A stretch of 64,000 nucleotides of DNA from DASWLF01 sp963768765 (GTDB lineage Bacteria; Desulfobacterota; Desulfobaccia; Desulfobaccales; 0-14-0-80-60-11): positions 1 through 64,000 of the forward strand of contig CAVYJK010000026.1 of assembly GCA_963768765.1 (NCBI GenBank), given 5' to 3'. The notes beneath the pieces are model-generated. The model did no database searches. It worked only from the letters and a program-made list of their open reading frames with translations, and had not been told where the DNA came from. Shown here piece by piece: positions 16,520 to 25,936 of this stretch; the first letter of the stretch is position 1; each line of letters begins with the position of its first letter. Made by a program: the position numbers and the translations under genes.

Positions 16520-18280
16520 TCAATCCCGCCCCCGGCGGAAGCTCTGCCGCAGCTCACCGTAGGGGATGAGCCGCCACAAGGGACGGCCGTGGGGGCAGGT
16601 GGCGGAAACCGGGATTTCGTCCAGCTGGCCCAGCAGGGCCTTGATCTCCTCAATTTGCAGCACGGCTCCCGCCTTGATGGCGGAGCGGCAGGCCAGAAAT
16701 AGCCGGGCCTGCTCTTTGACCTCCTGGGGGTCGGCGCCGCTCTTCAGGGGGGACAAAGCCTCCACGGCCTCGGCCACCACGGCCTCCGGGTCGGTCTGGG
16801 TGAGCATCGCCGGCACCGCGGTAAGGAGGAAACTGGCGCCGCCGAAAGGCGAGAGCTCCAGCCCGGCCTGGGCCAGCGTCGAAAGATTCTCCCGCACCCA
16901 ATCCACCTGGGCCGGGCTCACTTCGATGACCCGGGGGAAGAGCAGGGGCTGCCGGGAGGCCATCTCCCCCCGGGACCGCAGGGCCTCGTAGAGGATGCGT
17001 TCGTGGGCCGCGTGCTGGTCGATGACGATGAGTCCTTCGGGCCCCTGGGCCAGGATGTAGGTGTTTTTCAGCTGGCCGATGACGCTCAAATCCCGGAAGC
17101 GAAAGGCCGCGGCCGCCGCGCCAGAGGGGGCCAGCGACGACCGGGGCGCAGGGCCCCAGGCCCGGAGCGCCTCTGCCACCGGGGACTGGGGGGCCGGGGT
17201 GGCGCCCACCTCATACAGGCCCGACTGCGGGGCTGCCTCCGCGGCTCTTAAGGGCTCCGGCTGCCAGCTCACCGCGTAGGTGGGCCGAGAGCCGGAGAGG
17301 GGCCCCAGGGCCTGGCGCAGGGCGCTCAACAGCAAGGCGTAGACCTTCCCCGGCTCCTGGAACCGCACCTCGGCCTTGGCGGGGTGCACGTTGACGTCTA
17401 AGAGCTCCGGCGGCATCCGGAGGGCAAGCACCGCCCCGGGGTGGCGGCCCCGGGGCAGCAGCCCGCCGTAAACCTCCTTCAAGACCGCCCCCAGAATCTT
17501 ATCCTGCACCACCCGGCGGTTCACCAGCAGGACCTGGAAACGATTGGTGGCCAGGGTAAAGTCGGGTTCGGTGACGAGGCCGGTGACGCCAAAGGGGCCC
17601 TGGGCCAGGGACACCGGCAGCATGTGGGCTGAGAGCTCGGGGCCGTACAGGGCCGCCACCCTTTCGGTGAGGGTTTGGGGGGCCGGGGCGCTCAACAGGG
17701 TGCGGGGGTTTTTCAAGAGAACCTGGACTTCCGGGTACGAAAGGGCCAGGCGGCGCAGGCTCTCCACAATCTGGGCCTGCTCCGCCTCCTTGCTTTTCAG
17801 GAATTTCCGCCGGGCCGGGGTGTTGAAAAAGAGCTCCGCCACGCTCACCTGGGTGCCGGGCGCGGCGGCCCAGGCAGAAGCCTCCTGGATGTGGCCGGCC
17901 AGGACCAGCAGGCGCAAGCCTGCCTGGGCCCCGGGGGGCCGGGTGATGACCTCCAGGCGGCTCACCGCGGCGATGCTGGGCAGCGCCTCCCCCCGAAACC
18001 CCAGGGTGCGGACCCGAAGGAGGTCGTCTTCGGCCGTAAGCTTGCTGGTGGCATGGCGGGCCAGACTCAAGGGGGCTTCGTCCCGGTCCATGCCGCAGCC
18101 GTCATCCACCACCCGGATGAGCTTGCGGCCCCCTTCCTGGATCTCCACCGTAATGGTGCGGGCCCCGGCGTCCAGGGAGTTTTCCACCAGCTCCTTGACC
18201 ACCGCCGCGGGGCGCACGATGACCTCGCCGGCTGCGATCTGGGCGGCCACCTGGGGGCTAAGCACGCGGATGCGGCCCAT
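16520..18280 (-). CDS. mutL: DNA mismatch repair endonuclease MutL
   Basis: 586 residues from the ATG at 18280 (MGRIRVLSPQVAAQIAAGEV). GHKL ATPase motifs: ELVENSLDAGA, DDGCGM, RHATSKL, GFRGEALPSIAAVS; then the transducer domain with NRRVVQD and DVNVHPAKAEVRF. The C-terminal domain contains DQHAAHERILYE, matching the DQHA(X)2E(X)4E endonuclease signature, so this MutL probably nicks DNA itself and does not depend on a MutH; it also has CPHGRPLW. No mutS is nearby. The longer frame to 18370 lacks homology. Confidence 0.96.
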   Translation of the reverse strand: MGRIRVLSPQVAAQIAAGEVIVRPAAVVKELVENSLDAGARTITVEIQEGGRKLIRVVDDGCGMDRDEAPLSLARHATSKLTAEDDLLRVRTLGFRGEALPSIAAVSRLEVITRPPGAQAGLRLLVLAGHIQEASAWAAAPGTQVSVAELFFNTPARRKFLKSKEAEQAQIVESLRRLALSYPEVQVLLKNPRTLLSAPAPQTLTERVAALYGPELSAHMLPVSLAQGPFGVTGLVTEPDFTLATNRFQVLLVNRRVVQDKILGAVLKEVYGGLLPRGRHPGAVLALRMPPELLDVNVHPAKAEVRFQEPGKVYALLLSALRQALGPLSGSRPTYAVSWQPEPLRAAEAAPQSGLYEVGATPAPQSPVAEALRAWGPAPRSSLAPSGAAAAAFRFRDLSVIGQLKNTYILAQGPEGLIVIDQHAAHERILYEALRSRGEMASRQPLLFPRVIEVSPAQVDWVRENLSTLAQAGLELSPFGGASFLLTAVPAMLTQTDPEAVVAEAVEALSPLKSGADPQEVKEQARLFLACRSAIKAGAVLQIEEIKALLGQLDEIPVSATCPHGRPLWRLIPYGELRQSFRRGRD

Positions 18281-18606
18281 GGATTCCCCTTGCCTTGCAA
18301 CCTTGCCTGGTTTATGATTTGCCCTAAGGAGGGCTGTGCTCCGGTTCTTCTTACCCGCCCCGCCGCCCATTTGAATTGGCCTTCTTCTGGCCGGCGGGGC
18401 CTCTTTTGGTTTTCGGTTTTCGGTTCCAAATTACTCGGTCATCGGCCGCTCACGGTTGACACCTTCAATATAGCAGAAAATTGTTGCTAAAACCGGTTCC
18501 CGGTCGAATTGTCTCAACTAACTATTTAACTTAGGTAGTCAAAAAAATATTTAACCTAAAACCGAAAACTGCAAACCGAAAACCGTATTAAAGGGAGGCG
18601 CATTCC
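18281..18606. other. Intergenic region with low-complexity tracts
   Basis: About 325 bases between divergent mutL and the 58-residue gene. Two A-rich/T-rich tracts built from AAAACCG-like units (18405-18425 and 18556-18590, opposite orientations) flank an AT-rich promoter-like core. Confidence 0.45.
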
Positions 18607-18783
18607 ATGGGCCAGCGGGATCCGCAAGCCCCCCTCAGCCCCCGGGAAGAGTTAATCCTGAAGGCGGCCAAGGAGATCGTGGTGAAGTTCATCGAAGTGG
18701 GGCGAGTCTCCCCGGGTAGCTTTCCCGAGACCTTCAAAATGGTCATCGACACCTTGCGCCAATCCCTTAAGGACAAGGGGTAA
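18607..18783 (+). CDS. Small conserved-looking protein, 58 residues
   Basis: ATG at 18607 preceded by AAAGGGAGG ribosome site. Sequence reads as two helices: PREELILKAAKEIVVKFIEVGRV, then SPGSFPETFKMVIDTLRQSLKDKG. Composition and codon use match neighbouring genes, and a good ribosome site supports it being real although it is short. It precedes rph by 120 bases. Function unknown. Confidence 0.65.
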   Translation: MGQRDPQAPLSPREELILKAAKEIVVKFIEVGRVSPGSFPETFKMVIDTLRQSLKDKG

Positions 18784-18903
18784 AAGGCGAAAGGGGGACG
18801 AGGGGAAAAGGGGGAATATCATCTCCACCACTTCGCCATTTTCCCTGTCCGCCTTGGCGCCCGGACCCTCTACGGCAGCAAAATAAGGCTTAAGGGCAAC
18901 TCG

Positions 18904-19680
18904 TTGGGAAAACCAGTACCTTCCGGTCACGAGGACAAAAGGATACGGCGCAGCGGCGGCCGGGCCTGGGATGAATTGCGGCAGGTCACCCTGACCCCGG
19001 GGTATCTCGATTTCGCCGAGGGCTCCTGCCTCACCACCTGGGGCCGCACCCGGGTCCTGTGCGCCGCCACCGTGGCCGAGCAGGTGCCGCCTTTTCGGAT
19101 CCACACCGGGGGCGGTTGGGTCACCGCGGAGTACGCCATGCTGCCCCGGTCCACCCACAGCCGCCAGGAGCGGGAGTCGGTGCGGGGCCGGGTGAGGGGC
19201 CGCACCTCTGAGATCAGCCGCCTCATCGGCCGGGCCCTGAGAGCGGTGGTGGACTTAAGCGCCCTGGGGCCCCGCACCGTCATTCTCGACTGTGACGTGC
19301 TGCAGGCCGACGGCGGCACTCGCACCGCCGCCATCACCGGGGCCTTCGTGGCCCTGTGCCTGGCCCTGGAGCACTTGCGGCGCCGGGACCTGCTGGACGG
19401 CTCCCCCCTCCGCAACCAGGTGGCCGCGGTGAGCGTGGGACTGGTGAACGGCGTCCTGCTGTTGGACCTGGATTACGACGAGGACTCCCAGGCCGCAGTG
19501 GACGCCAACTTTGTGGCCACCGGCCGGGGCGAGCTCATCGAGGTGCAGCTCACCGGCGAGGCCGGTCCCTTCCCGGCGGCGCAGCTCAGCCGGATGCAAG
19601 AGCTGGCCCAGAAGGGCTTGCTGGAACTCACCCGGATTCAGGAAGAGACGCTGTCCCCATGGCTCCCCCTACCCTGGTGA
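18904..19680 (+). CDS. rph: Ribonuclease PH
   Basis: Phosphorolytic 3'-5' exonuclease that trims tRNA 3' ends. 258 residues: RIRRSGGRAWDELRQVTLTPG, TRVLCAATV, GWVTAEYAMLPRSTHSR, GRTSEISRLIGRALRAVVDL, ILDCDVLQADGGTRTAAITGAFVAL, and LDLDYDEDSQAAVDANFV. These cover the phosphate- and substrate-binding residues of the RNase PH fold. Start is a TTG at 18904. It overlaps rdgB by 22 bases, the classic rph-rdgB pairing. Confidence 0.95.
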   Translation: MGKPVPSGHEDKRIRRSGGRAWDELRQVTLTPGYLDFAEGSCLTTWGRTRVLCAATVAEQVPPFRIHTGGGWVTAEYAMLPRSTHSRQERESVRGRVRGRTSEISRLIGRALRAVVDLSALGPRTVILDCDVLQADGGTRTAAITGAFVALCLALEHLRRRDLLDGSPLRNQVAAVSVGLVNGVLLLDLDYDEDSQAAVDANFVATGRGELIEVQLTGEAGPFPAAQLSRMQELAQKGLLELTRIQEETLSPWLPLPW

Positions 19681-20285
19681 TGGCCACCCGCAACCCCGGC
19701 AAAGTGCGGGAGCTGCGGCAGATCTTGCAAGACCTGGGCATCCGGCTCCTGTCCCTGGCCGATTTTCCCGAGATCGGCGAGATCCCGGAAGAAGGGGCCA
19801 CCTTTGCCGAGAACGCCGCGGCCAAGGCCAAAGAAGTGGCCCGGCTCACGGGGCTCCCGGCCCTGGCCGACGACTCCGGCCTGGAGGTGGCGGCCCTGGG
19901 AGATCGTCCCGGGGTCTTCTCCGCCCGCTACGCCCAGGATCGCACCCAGCCTTGGCCGCCCGCGGATCAAGACAACTGGCGCAAACTCCTGGAGGAGATG
20001 GCCGGGGTGCCCCTTAAGCAGCGGGGCGCCCGCTTCGTGTGCGAGATCGCTCTCGCCTTGCCCGACGGCCGCCTCTATCACGCCCACGGCGAGTGCGCCG
20101 GGAGCATCGCCCTGGAGCCCAAAGGGGACCAGGGCTTCGGCTATGACCCGGTCTTCACGGTGCCGGAGTATGGGCGCACCATGGCGGAGCTGGGACCGGC
20201 GATCAAAAACCGCATCAGCCACCGGGCCCGGGCCCTGGCGGCTTTGCAAGAGCTGCTCCGGTCCCTGAAAGCCCAGTTATCCTGA
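19659..20285 (+). CDS. rdgB: XTP/dITP diphosphatase (RdgB/HAM1)
   Basis: House-cleaning pyrophosphatase for non-canonical purine nucleotides. 208 residues. ATRNPGKVRELRQIL at the N-terminus, EEGATFAENAAAKAK, ALADDSGLEVAALGDRPGVFSARYA, GFGYDPVF, and the C-terminal NRISHRARAL are all present. An internal ATG at 19680 would also give a start. Translationally coupled to rph. Confidence 0.96.
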   Translation: MAPPTLVMATRNPGKVRELRQILQDLGIRLLSLADFPEIGEIPEEGATFAENAAAKAKEVARLTGLPALADDSGLEVAALGDRPGVFSARYAQDRTQPWPPADQDNWRKLLEEMAGVPLKQRGARFVCEIALALPDGRLYHAHGECAGSIALEPKGDQGFGYDPVFTVPEYGRTMAELGPAIKNRISHRARALAALQELLRSLKAQLS

Positions 20286-20459
20286 TTGCATTTTAAAGGT
20301 TATTTATCTAGTGGTAGCGCAGGGCGTCCGCAGCCGGGCGGGCTGCCTGAAGGTGGGGGCGGGCCGCCGGGCCGACTCAAAGAACCATAAGCCGGCTTAG
20401 CTGGCAGCAGCGACCGCGCTGGCCGGCTGTCGGCACCAAGGCTTTGCATAGTCTATCAT

Positions 20460-20537
20460 CGGGACGTGGCGCAGCCTGGTCAGCGCGCCTGCCTTGGGCG
20501 CAGGAGGTCCCCGGTTCAAATCCGGGCGTCCCGACCA
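20460..20537 (+). tRNA. tRNA-Pro (anticodon UGG)
   Basis: Full cloverleaf: acceptor arm CGGGACG/CGTCCCG, D arm GCGC..GCGC region, anticodon stem CCTGC/GCAGG enclosing CTTGGGC (anticodon TGG), T arm CCCGG-TTCAAAT-CCGGG, and encoded CCA end. Confidence 0.95.
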
Positions 20538-21285
20538 GTGATTGGCAGGGATTACCAGAGGTCGGCAATTTAGAGGTTGCCGTCCTTTTGGTTCCGAGGG
20601 GTCCGCTTCCCGTCCGGGGAAGCCCCCAATTTAAAATTTATTGGTCAACGGTTTAAATGGTAAACACTTGCCCTGGCATATAACTTTGTGATTTGCTTAA
20701 TATAATAGATTTTAGAGGATTAGATGTTCCAATATTTGCACAATCAAGTCAAGAATCGTTAAATTGGTTTAATTATTATTCCTTGGGATATCGATAAGAT
20801 AGCTAGTTGGCATCTGCTGTGCATAACTGACTTGAAGGAATTTGACCACCAGGGGGCTCATAATGAAAGGCAAGCTGGTGCACCACCTGCATGGCATATT
20901 GACGGAACCGATAAATATCCTTTCAGGAGCCTTATTGATATTCTCACTGGTCATCCTCCTGGGAAACTGACGACCGGCCCCATTGCCGCTCAGTCTTCTC
21001 TAACTCCTTTTTCTGACCACCGCCCTGGCGGGGCCTCTCAGGGGCGTTCCCGGGGGACCCCCCTGCCTGCAAAGCCCCTCTGGTCTGCCTAAAGCTTCTG
21101 GCCCGGACGGCGCGATTGCTATCCTACAAGCTGTTTCAAAACCGGCTGATCCTGTCACCCGGAGGCGCCAAGGGTCTAGGTTTTTGCTGCGACAGCGGGT
21201 TTCGAAATAGCCGGGTTTTTAATAACTTAATTCCACCTCGGGGGGAGGGTGAAGAAATCCGGCTCCCTGGAAGATCCACCACCCT
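20538..21285. other. Long region with at most one tiny gene
   Basis: About 750 bases, with an AT-rich segment (20625-20840) unlike the surrounding GC-rich DNA, then GC-rich sequence. Only the 35-residue frame at 20863 looks plausible. No RNA family recognised. Confidence 0.4.
20863..20970 (+). CDS. Possible 35-residue single-span membrane peptide
   Basis: ATG at 20863 preceded by AGGGGG. The peptide has a basic, His-containing head (MKGKLVHHLHGIL) and a hydrophobic segment (SGALLIFSLVILLGN) ending at TGA. Charge and topology suit a small membrane protein, but the frame is short and support is limited to the ribosome site and composition. Confidence 0.3.
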   Translation: MKGKLVHHLHGILTEPINILSGALLIFSLVILLGN

Positions 21286-21894
21286 TCAGTCCGCAATGTT
21301 CCGGCCTTGGTCGTGCTGGCGGTTCCAGTCCTGCACCCGGGTGCGCAGCCCCGCGTTGTAGGAATCGGCCAGGGGCACGACTTTTACCATCAGTTGTCGA
21401 TTCTGCAAGGCTTCATACTCCGGCCGCAGGAAGTAAACCCTGCCTGGCTCCAGGGTGATCTTCGTCACTTCCTGCGCTTTTTCCTGCCCCCAGGGGCCGA
21501 ACATATCCAAGCGGAGGCGCACCTGCCGGGCGCCCGGGTGCACCTCCACCGAGTAGGTGGGTCTGGTGTCCAGGCACAGGCCCTGGTAAACCGCTTTGCC
21601 GTCCAGTTGTTCTATGGACAGCCGATAGACGTCCGACGCATAAGCGGGTTGTTCCGGGGCCCATTGACCGCCGGCCTCCAAATTAAGGTCCGACGAGGCG
21701 GTTACGGCTCTCGCCAACCGGGGGTCCGTAATCAGCAGAGCCTGGCCCGAAGTGGGCAGGCCCTTGGCCTCGGTGTCCCGGTACAGGTAAAGCCGCTTGG
21801 TGCACAAGGCGCAGCCGGCCAGCAGCATTTGCACCGCCAGGAGTCCCAATAAGAGCAGTAATCCCCTGTGCCATGTCTTGCCAGTCATATCCAT
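21286..21894 (-). CDS. Lipoprotein of unknown function
   Basis: 202 residues. Basic N-terminus, hydrophobic segment LLLLLGLLAVQML, lipobox LLAGC at about residue 27, then a beta-rich domain (YSVEVHPGARQVRLRLDMFGPW, ITLEPGRVYFLRPEY). A pattern of short strands after the lipobox suggests an envelope-exposed beta sandwich. No catalytic motif seen. Single gene, divergent from the TPR membrane protein at 22287. Confidence 0.65.
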   Translation of the reverse strand: MDMTGKTWHRGLLLLLGLLAVQMLLAGCALCTKRLYLYRDTEAKGLPTSGQALLITDPRLARAVTASSDLNLEAGGQWAPEQPAYASDVYRLSIEQLDGKAVYQGLCLDTRPTYSVEVHPGARQVRLRLDMFGPWGQEKAQEVTKITLEPGRVYFLRPEYEALQNRQLMVKVVPLADSYNAGLRTRVQDWNRQHDQGRNIAD

Positions 21895-22286
21895 ATCCTC
21901 TCCACCGTGATTTCGCTGGCGCCCCAGGGGCCTCTAAGCCCCGACTTCGCCTGGAGCGTTGGGGTTCCTGGCTTAACGGCGACCACACTTTTAACCAAAA
22001 GTTCGGCCGTTTGCCTCCACTTAAGGCCCCCCAAAATTGCCATTTGCATTATAATGATTATGCGGCGTTAATTACAGCAATTTCATCACGGGTGGAAACG
22101 GGTGCCCCGTTTCCCCATGGTTCCCAGCCCGGCGGCGGCAGGCAGGGGGCGACCAGCCGCCCCTCCCTCGCCGGGGGCGGGCCAGAGGTTAAGTGCACCC
22201 GGAGGCCAGATGGCCTGGAAGGCTTTGGACTCAAAGAACTGGCGAACCCAACCGGTTAGTCGGTATCGGTTTGGTTTGGCGCGGCC
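21895..22286. other. Intergenic region between divergent genes
   Basis: About 390 bases; should hold promoters for the lipoprotein and the TPR membrane protein. A short AT-rich stretch at 22040-22080 is the best candidate. No gene or RNA recognised. Confidence 0.35.
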
Positions 22287-24267
22287 ATGGTAAAGGATAA
22301 GCCCCACGGCAGGGGCGTCCAACCCCGGGGGGGGCCTGCTGCCGAACCCCGGTTTCGGCGGGACTGGGGCATCCCCGTCCTCGTCCTGGCCGCCCTGGTG
22401 GCCCTGGTTTACAGCAACACCCTTACCAACGGCTTCCATCTGGACGACTATTACCGGATTGTGAACAATCCGGGGATCACCCGGGTGCAGCCCCTGTGGC
22501 GGCACTTCCTGGACCCCGCCACCACTGTCGTCGCTGAAGAGCATCCAGCAGTACCGGCCACTGCTGCCCCTGACCCTGTCATTGAACTACGCGGTTTCCG
22601 GTCTGGCGCCGGCAAGTTACCATCTCTTCAACATGGCGGTCCACTATGTGGCCGTGGTCTTCTTCTACCTGTTCTTCCTTACCCTGCTGGAGAACTGGAG
22701 CCGCGGCTTTCCGGCAGGGGCCGGGGCCCGGTGGGCGGCCTGGGGCGCCGCCGCCATCTTTGCGGTGCATCCCGTTTCCGGCTTTCCGGTGAATTACCTG
22801 TGCGCCCGGGACCTGTTGATGATGCAGGCGGCTCTGGGCGGCTCCCTTTACTGCTACCTCAGAATGCGCCGGTACGGCTTCTCCGCCGGCCGCTGGGCCC
22901 TGACCCTGGGCTTGTTTCTCCTGGCCATGCTTGCCAAAACCAGCGCCGCCGCAGCCCTGGCCGTGGTCTTTTGCTTCGAAACCCTGGTGGCCGGGGAAAA
23001 CGTGTTTTCCAGAAAGCCCTGGCTGCGGGTACTTCCATTTGTCCTGGTGGTGGGCCTCTTCCTGGCCTTTACCCGATTTATCCTGGGCTTCTCCGACCTG
23101 GACCAGGCGCTGGCGGAGAAAGGCGCCAGTTTCGGGTACCTCCTGACCCAGATCAAGCTGCATCTGTTTCACTACCTGCGCAACTTCATCTGGCCCTTTG
23201 AGATCAGGGGCATGCCTTTTGTGCCGCGGGTGGAGTCACTGCTGGACCCCCGGATGCTCCTGGCCCTGGCCTTCATCGGCGGCAGTCTCCTGGCGGGCTG
23301 GCTGGCGCGGCGGCGGGCCCCGGTCATCGCCTTCGCCATTTTCGCCTACTGGGCCACCATGGTGCCGGAGTCCTCCTTCCTGCCCCTGCACCAGCTGGTG
23401 GCGGAATATCGGGCCTACGCCGCGCTCCCCTATCTGGCCCTGGTTGTTGCAGTGCTCCTATTCCAATACCTGCCTCCCAAGATCGCCCCCCTGCTGTTGG
23501 CGGCCCTGCTGGCTTATTTCGGCGCCTCCTCCTACGCCATGAACCGCCATTTCCAGGACAGCTCGAGTTTCTGGGCCCAGAGCGTGCGCTACGGGGCCGA
23601 CGAGATCGGCACCATGAGCTACGGCCTCTGTTTTCTCGACCAGGACCACGAGACCGCCGGAAAATATCTGGAGAAGGCGGTAGAAATAAATCCCGGGTAT
23701 TATCTGGGCAACATCAACCTGGGCCTTTTTTTAATCGGCCGGGGAGAGAAAGAAAGGGGCTTGGAGCTGGTGGAAAAGGGGGTCTCCTACAGCCCCCCCA
23801 ACAGCCTGGACTCCTCCCTGTTCTGGCTGGCCATGGCTTACGTCAGGGTGGGGGACTTGAGCCAGGCCCATGGAGCCATTATTCGGGCGCTGGAATATAA
23901 TCCCGGCAATACCGAATACTTATATGAGGCGGCCCTCATCGCCCAGGACCTGGGCCGGTACGAAGAGGCCCTAAGATACCTGGGCCGGGTCCACGGGCGG
24001 GAACCAAACTTCAAGACCAGCCGGTTCCTGGCCGGATTCTGTCACCAATCCCTGGGGGAAGAAGAGGAGGCGGTGCAGGAGTATCGACTGGCCATCAAAT
24101 ACCAGCCGGATTTTGCCCCCGCCTATGCCAACCTGGGCTTCGCCCTCCAGTCGCTGGGGCGTCTTAAAGAAGCCTGCGGGTCTTTGGAAGCGTCTCTCCG
24201 GTTGGAGCCGGAGAACCCGGCGGTGCGCGCCGCCCTGGAAGAATGCCGGAAATCCGGGATTAAGTGA
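22287..24267 (+). CDS. Polytopic membrane protein with C-terminal TPR domain (frameshifted)
   Basis: About 660 residues. The N-terminus (VLVLAALVALVYSNTLTNGFHLDDYYRIVNNP) is in one frame and the rest, from about 22530, in another; one indel in ACCACTGTCGTCGCTG joins them as PLTLSLNYAVSGL. Nine to ten membrane spans follow the luminal HLDDYYRI acidic motif typical of GT-C/TMTC-like glycosyltransferases (Asp-Asp pair in the first loop). The last 220 residues are TPRs (AGKYLEKAVEINPGYYLGNINLG, AHGAIIRALEYNPGN, AVQEYRLAIKYQPDFAPAYANLG). Probably an O-glycosyltransferase-like membrane protein; the donor and target are unknown. Confidence 0.75.
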
Positions 24268-24485
24268 GATTAATTAGGGCGGCTGTGCCGCAGCCTTTTC
24301 ATAACCGGAGCCTTGGTCCCACCCATAAATCGTGAAATCTGTTAGGGCCTCCGCGCCGCAGTTGCTCCCCTAACGTCCCTCCGGTGCCGGCGCAGCCGTT
24401 TTAATGCCGGGGCATTTGTGTTTAAGGCCCATCTTCCGTATAATTGGCTCAAGCGGCAAAATTTTGCCTGGGTGAGAGGTAAACC

Positions 24486-24860
24486 TTGCACGAATATTCC
24501 CTGATGCAAAATGTCATCGCCACCATTCTGGAAGAGTTGCAGAAGTCGGAAGGCTGCCCCGGCGGCGCGGCCCTGACGGTGGACCTCAAGGTGGGGGCCC
24601 TGGCGGTGCACTCCGCCGAGGCCACCCGCCAGGCTTACGAGGTGCTGGCCAAAGGAACTCCCCTGGAGAACTCCCGGCTGCATCTGACCATCGAGCCCGC
24701 CACCGTATCCTGCCCGCAGTGCGGCTTTAAGGGGCCGCTGCCGGAAGGGGAGGTGGACCCCCATGACGTGAGCCCCCTGACCCAGTGCCCCAAATGCGGC
24801 GCGGTGGCGCCGGCGAGTGGCAGCCGGGGGGTGGAGTCCATCGAGCTCCGGTGGGATTGA
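24486..24860 (+). CDS. hypA: Hydrogenase nickel-insertion protein HypA
   Basis: HypA hands nickel to the large subunit of [NiFe]-hydrogenases. 124 residues, TTG start giving MHEYSLMQNVI, where His2 and Glu3 form the nickel site. The zinc domain has CPQCGF and CPKCGA, and the ending VESIELRW is standard. It serves the Mvh hydrogenase at 60-64 kb and sits convergent with a hydrogenase protease gene. No hypB is adjacent in the window. Confidence 0.95.
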   Translation: MHEYSLMQNVIATILEELQKSEGCPGGAALTVDLKVGALAVHSAEATRQAYEVLAKGTPLENSRLHLTIEPATVSCPQCGFKGPLPEGEVDPHDVSPLTQCPKCGAVAPASGSRGVESIELRWD

Positions 24861-24988
24861 CGGGGCAGGGGAGAGCAGGCGAAAGAAAGATTTGCGTTCG
24901 GATGAATTGTGGTAGCCGCTTTCTCTATGAAAACAGCTGCCAGCAGTCAGCTTTCAGCAAAGACCAGGGATTGGCAAAGGCGGTCAAA

Positions 24989-25014
24989 TGTAGGGCGGGC
25001 ATTGCCCGCCATAC
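24989..25014 (+). repeat. REP-like palindrome, copy 4
   Basis: TGTAGGGCGGGC-ATT-GCCCGCC-ATAC; same family as 2759 and 63313. Confidence 0.5.
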
Positions 25015-25023
25015 TTACTTTAA

Positions 25024-25045
25024 GAACAGCCGGGGGCGGCTGTTC
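25024..25045. terminator. Hairpin between convergent hypA and the protease gene
   Basis: GAACAGCC-GGGGGC-GGCTGTTC followed by CACATTTTC on the plus strand. Confidence 0.5.
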
Positions 25046-25052
25046 CACATTT

Positions 25053-25556
25053 TCATGCCATGTTGGGTCTTTTCGACATCTCCGCCATAATTCGCTCACA
25101 GGCCTTGACCACCGCCCCCTCCATGGCCTGGGACAGGCCCGGTTTCACTTCCCCCGGGATCACCTCTATTTGACCCACGATGACCTTGACGTCGATCTTG
25201 GTGTGGTCCTTGAGCTCCTTCAGGATGTTCACCGTGGGAAACTGGTGCAGGGAGAAATCGGAGGTCTTTTTCTCCGGGATGCCCTCCACCGGGATCTCAA
25301 AGACCTCGCCGGGGTGGCGGTCCGGGTACTCCACCGCGTCCACGATGATGAGCTTTTGGGGTTTTACCTCGCTCAGCGCCAGGTCAAAGAGGATGTCCCG
25401 GACGCTGGTGCCCACATCCAGGACCAGCACGTCGTCGGGCAGGTTATATTGGTCGTTCAGGCGCTGGACCACGGCGGGGCCGAAGCCGTCGTCGCCCCAG
25501 AGGATGCTGCCGCAGCCGAAGATCAGGAGGCGTTTTTCAAACATCTGGCTGATCAT
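25053..25556 (-). CDS. Hydrogenase maturation protease (HyaD/HycI/FrxA family)
   Basis: Cleaves the C-terminal peptide from the [NiFe]-hydrogenase large subunit after metal insertion. 163-167 residues; MFEKRLLIFGCGSILWGDDGFGPAVV carries the first nickel-sensing acidic residue (Asp in GDDGFG), DVGTS and LIIVDAVEY the others. A second in-frame Met four codons in is the more usual family start. It is relevant that the presumed substrate MvhA has selenocysteine in its processed C-terminal motif. Convergent with hypA. Confidence 0.92.
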   Translation of the reverse strand: MISQMFEKRLLIFGCGSILWGDDGFGPAVVQRLNDQYNLPDDVLVLDVGTSVRDILFDLALSEVKPQKLIIVDAVEYPDRHPGEVFEIPVEGIPEKKTSDFSLHQFPTVNILKELKDHTKIDVKVIVGQIEVIPGEVKPGLSQAMEGAVVKACERIMAEMSKRPNMA

Positions 25557-25690
25557 GAATATTCAGGACCTTTGAGATTTCTTGGACTCGATTAATGATA
25601 ATTTTATATTAATCCGCTGACGGTTCATATTATTTTCCCTTCCCCAAATCGCGTATATATAGCAGTTAGTAACACTACATCTGGCAATGG

Positions 25691-25917
25691 TTAATCACTC
25701 GTCCAAAGAGCGCCAGCCGAAGCTCTCCAGATAAGCCTGGAGCGTTTCACGCTTCTCCTGGTTTTTTCTTCCCACAGAGGCGGACAGTCATTTAGGGAAA
25801 TCTCCCCTTCCCTTATGGCCGCGGCATAGGCCATGCAGGTGGCATAGCCGCAGGCCTTGCAGTTGGTCATGGGCAAGAGCTTCAGGATTTCAATCACCTT
25901 GAGCCCCGCCTCGCCGG
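25691..25917 (-). pseudogene. Truncated third copy of the Fe-S protein family
   Basis: Only the C-terminal Fe-S module remains: TGEAGLKVIEILKLLPMTNCKACGYATCMAYA, then EISLNDCPPLWEEK. A stop lies directly upstream in frame, so the N-terminal domain found in the copies at 27776 and 28369 is missing. After EEK the frame slips; one more A in the A-run near 25768 restores NQEKRETLQAYLESFGWRSLDE. It follows the MvhD-like gene by under 20 bases. Could be a relic, or a functional small ferredoxin-like protein. Confidence 0.65.
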
Positions 25918-25936
25918 TTTAACGATCGACTGGTTT

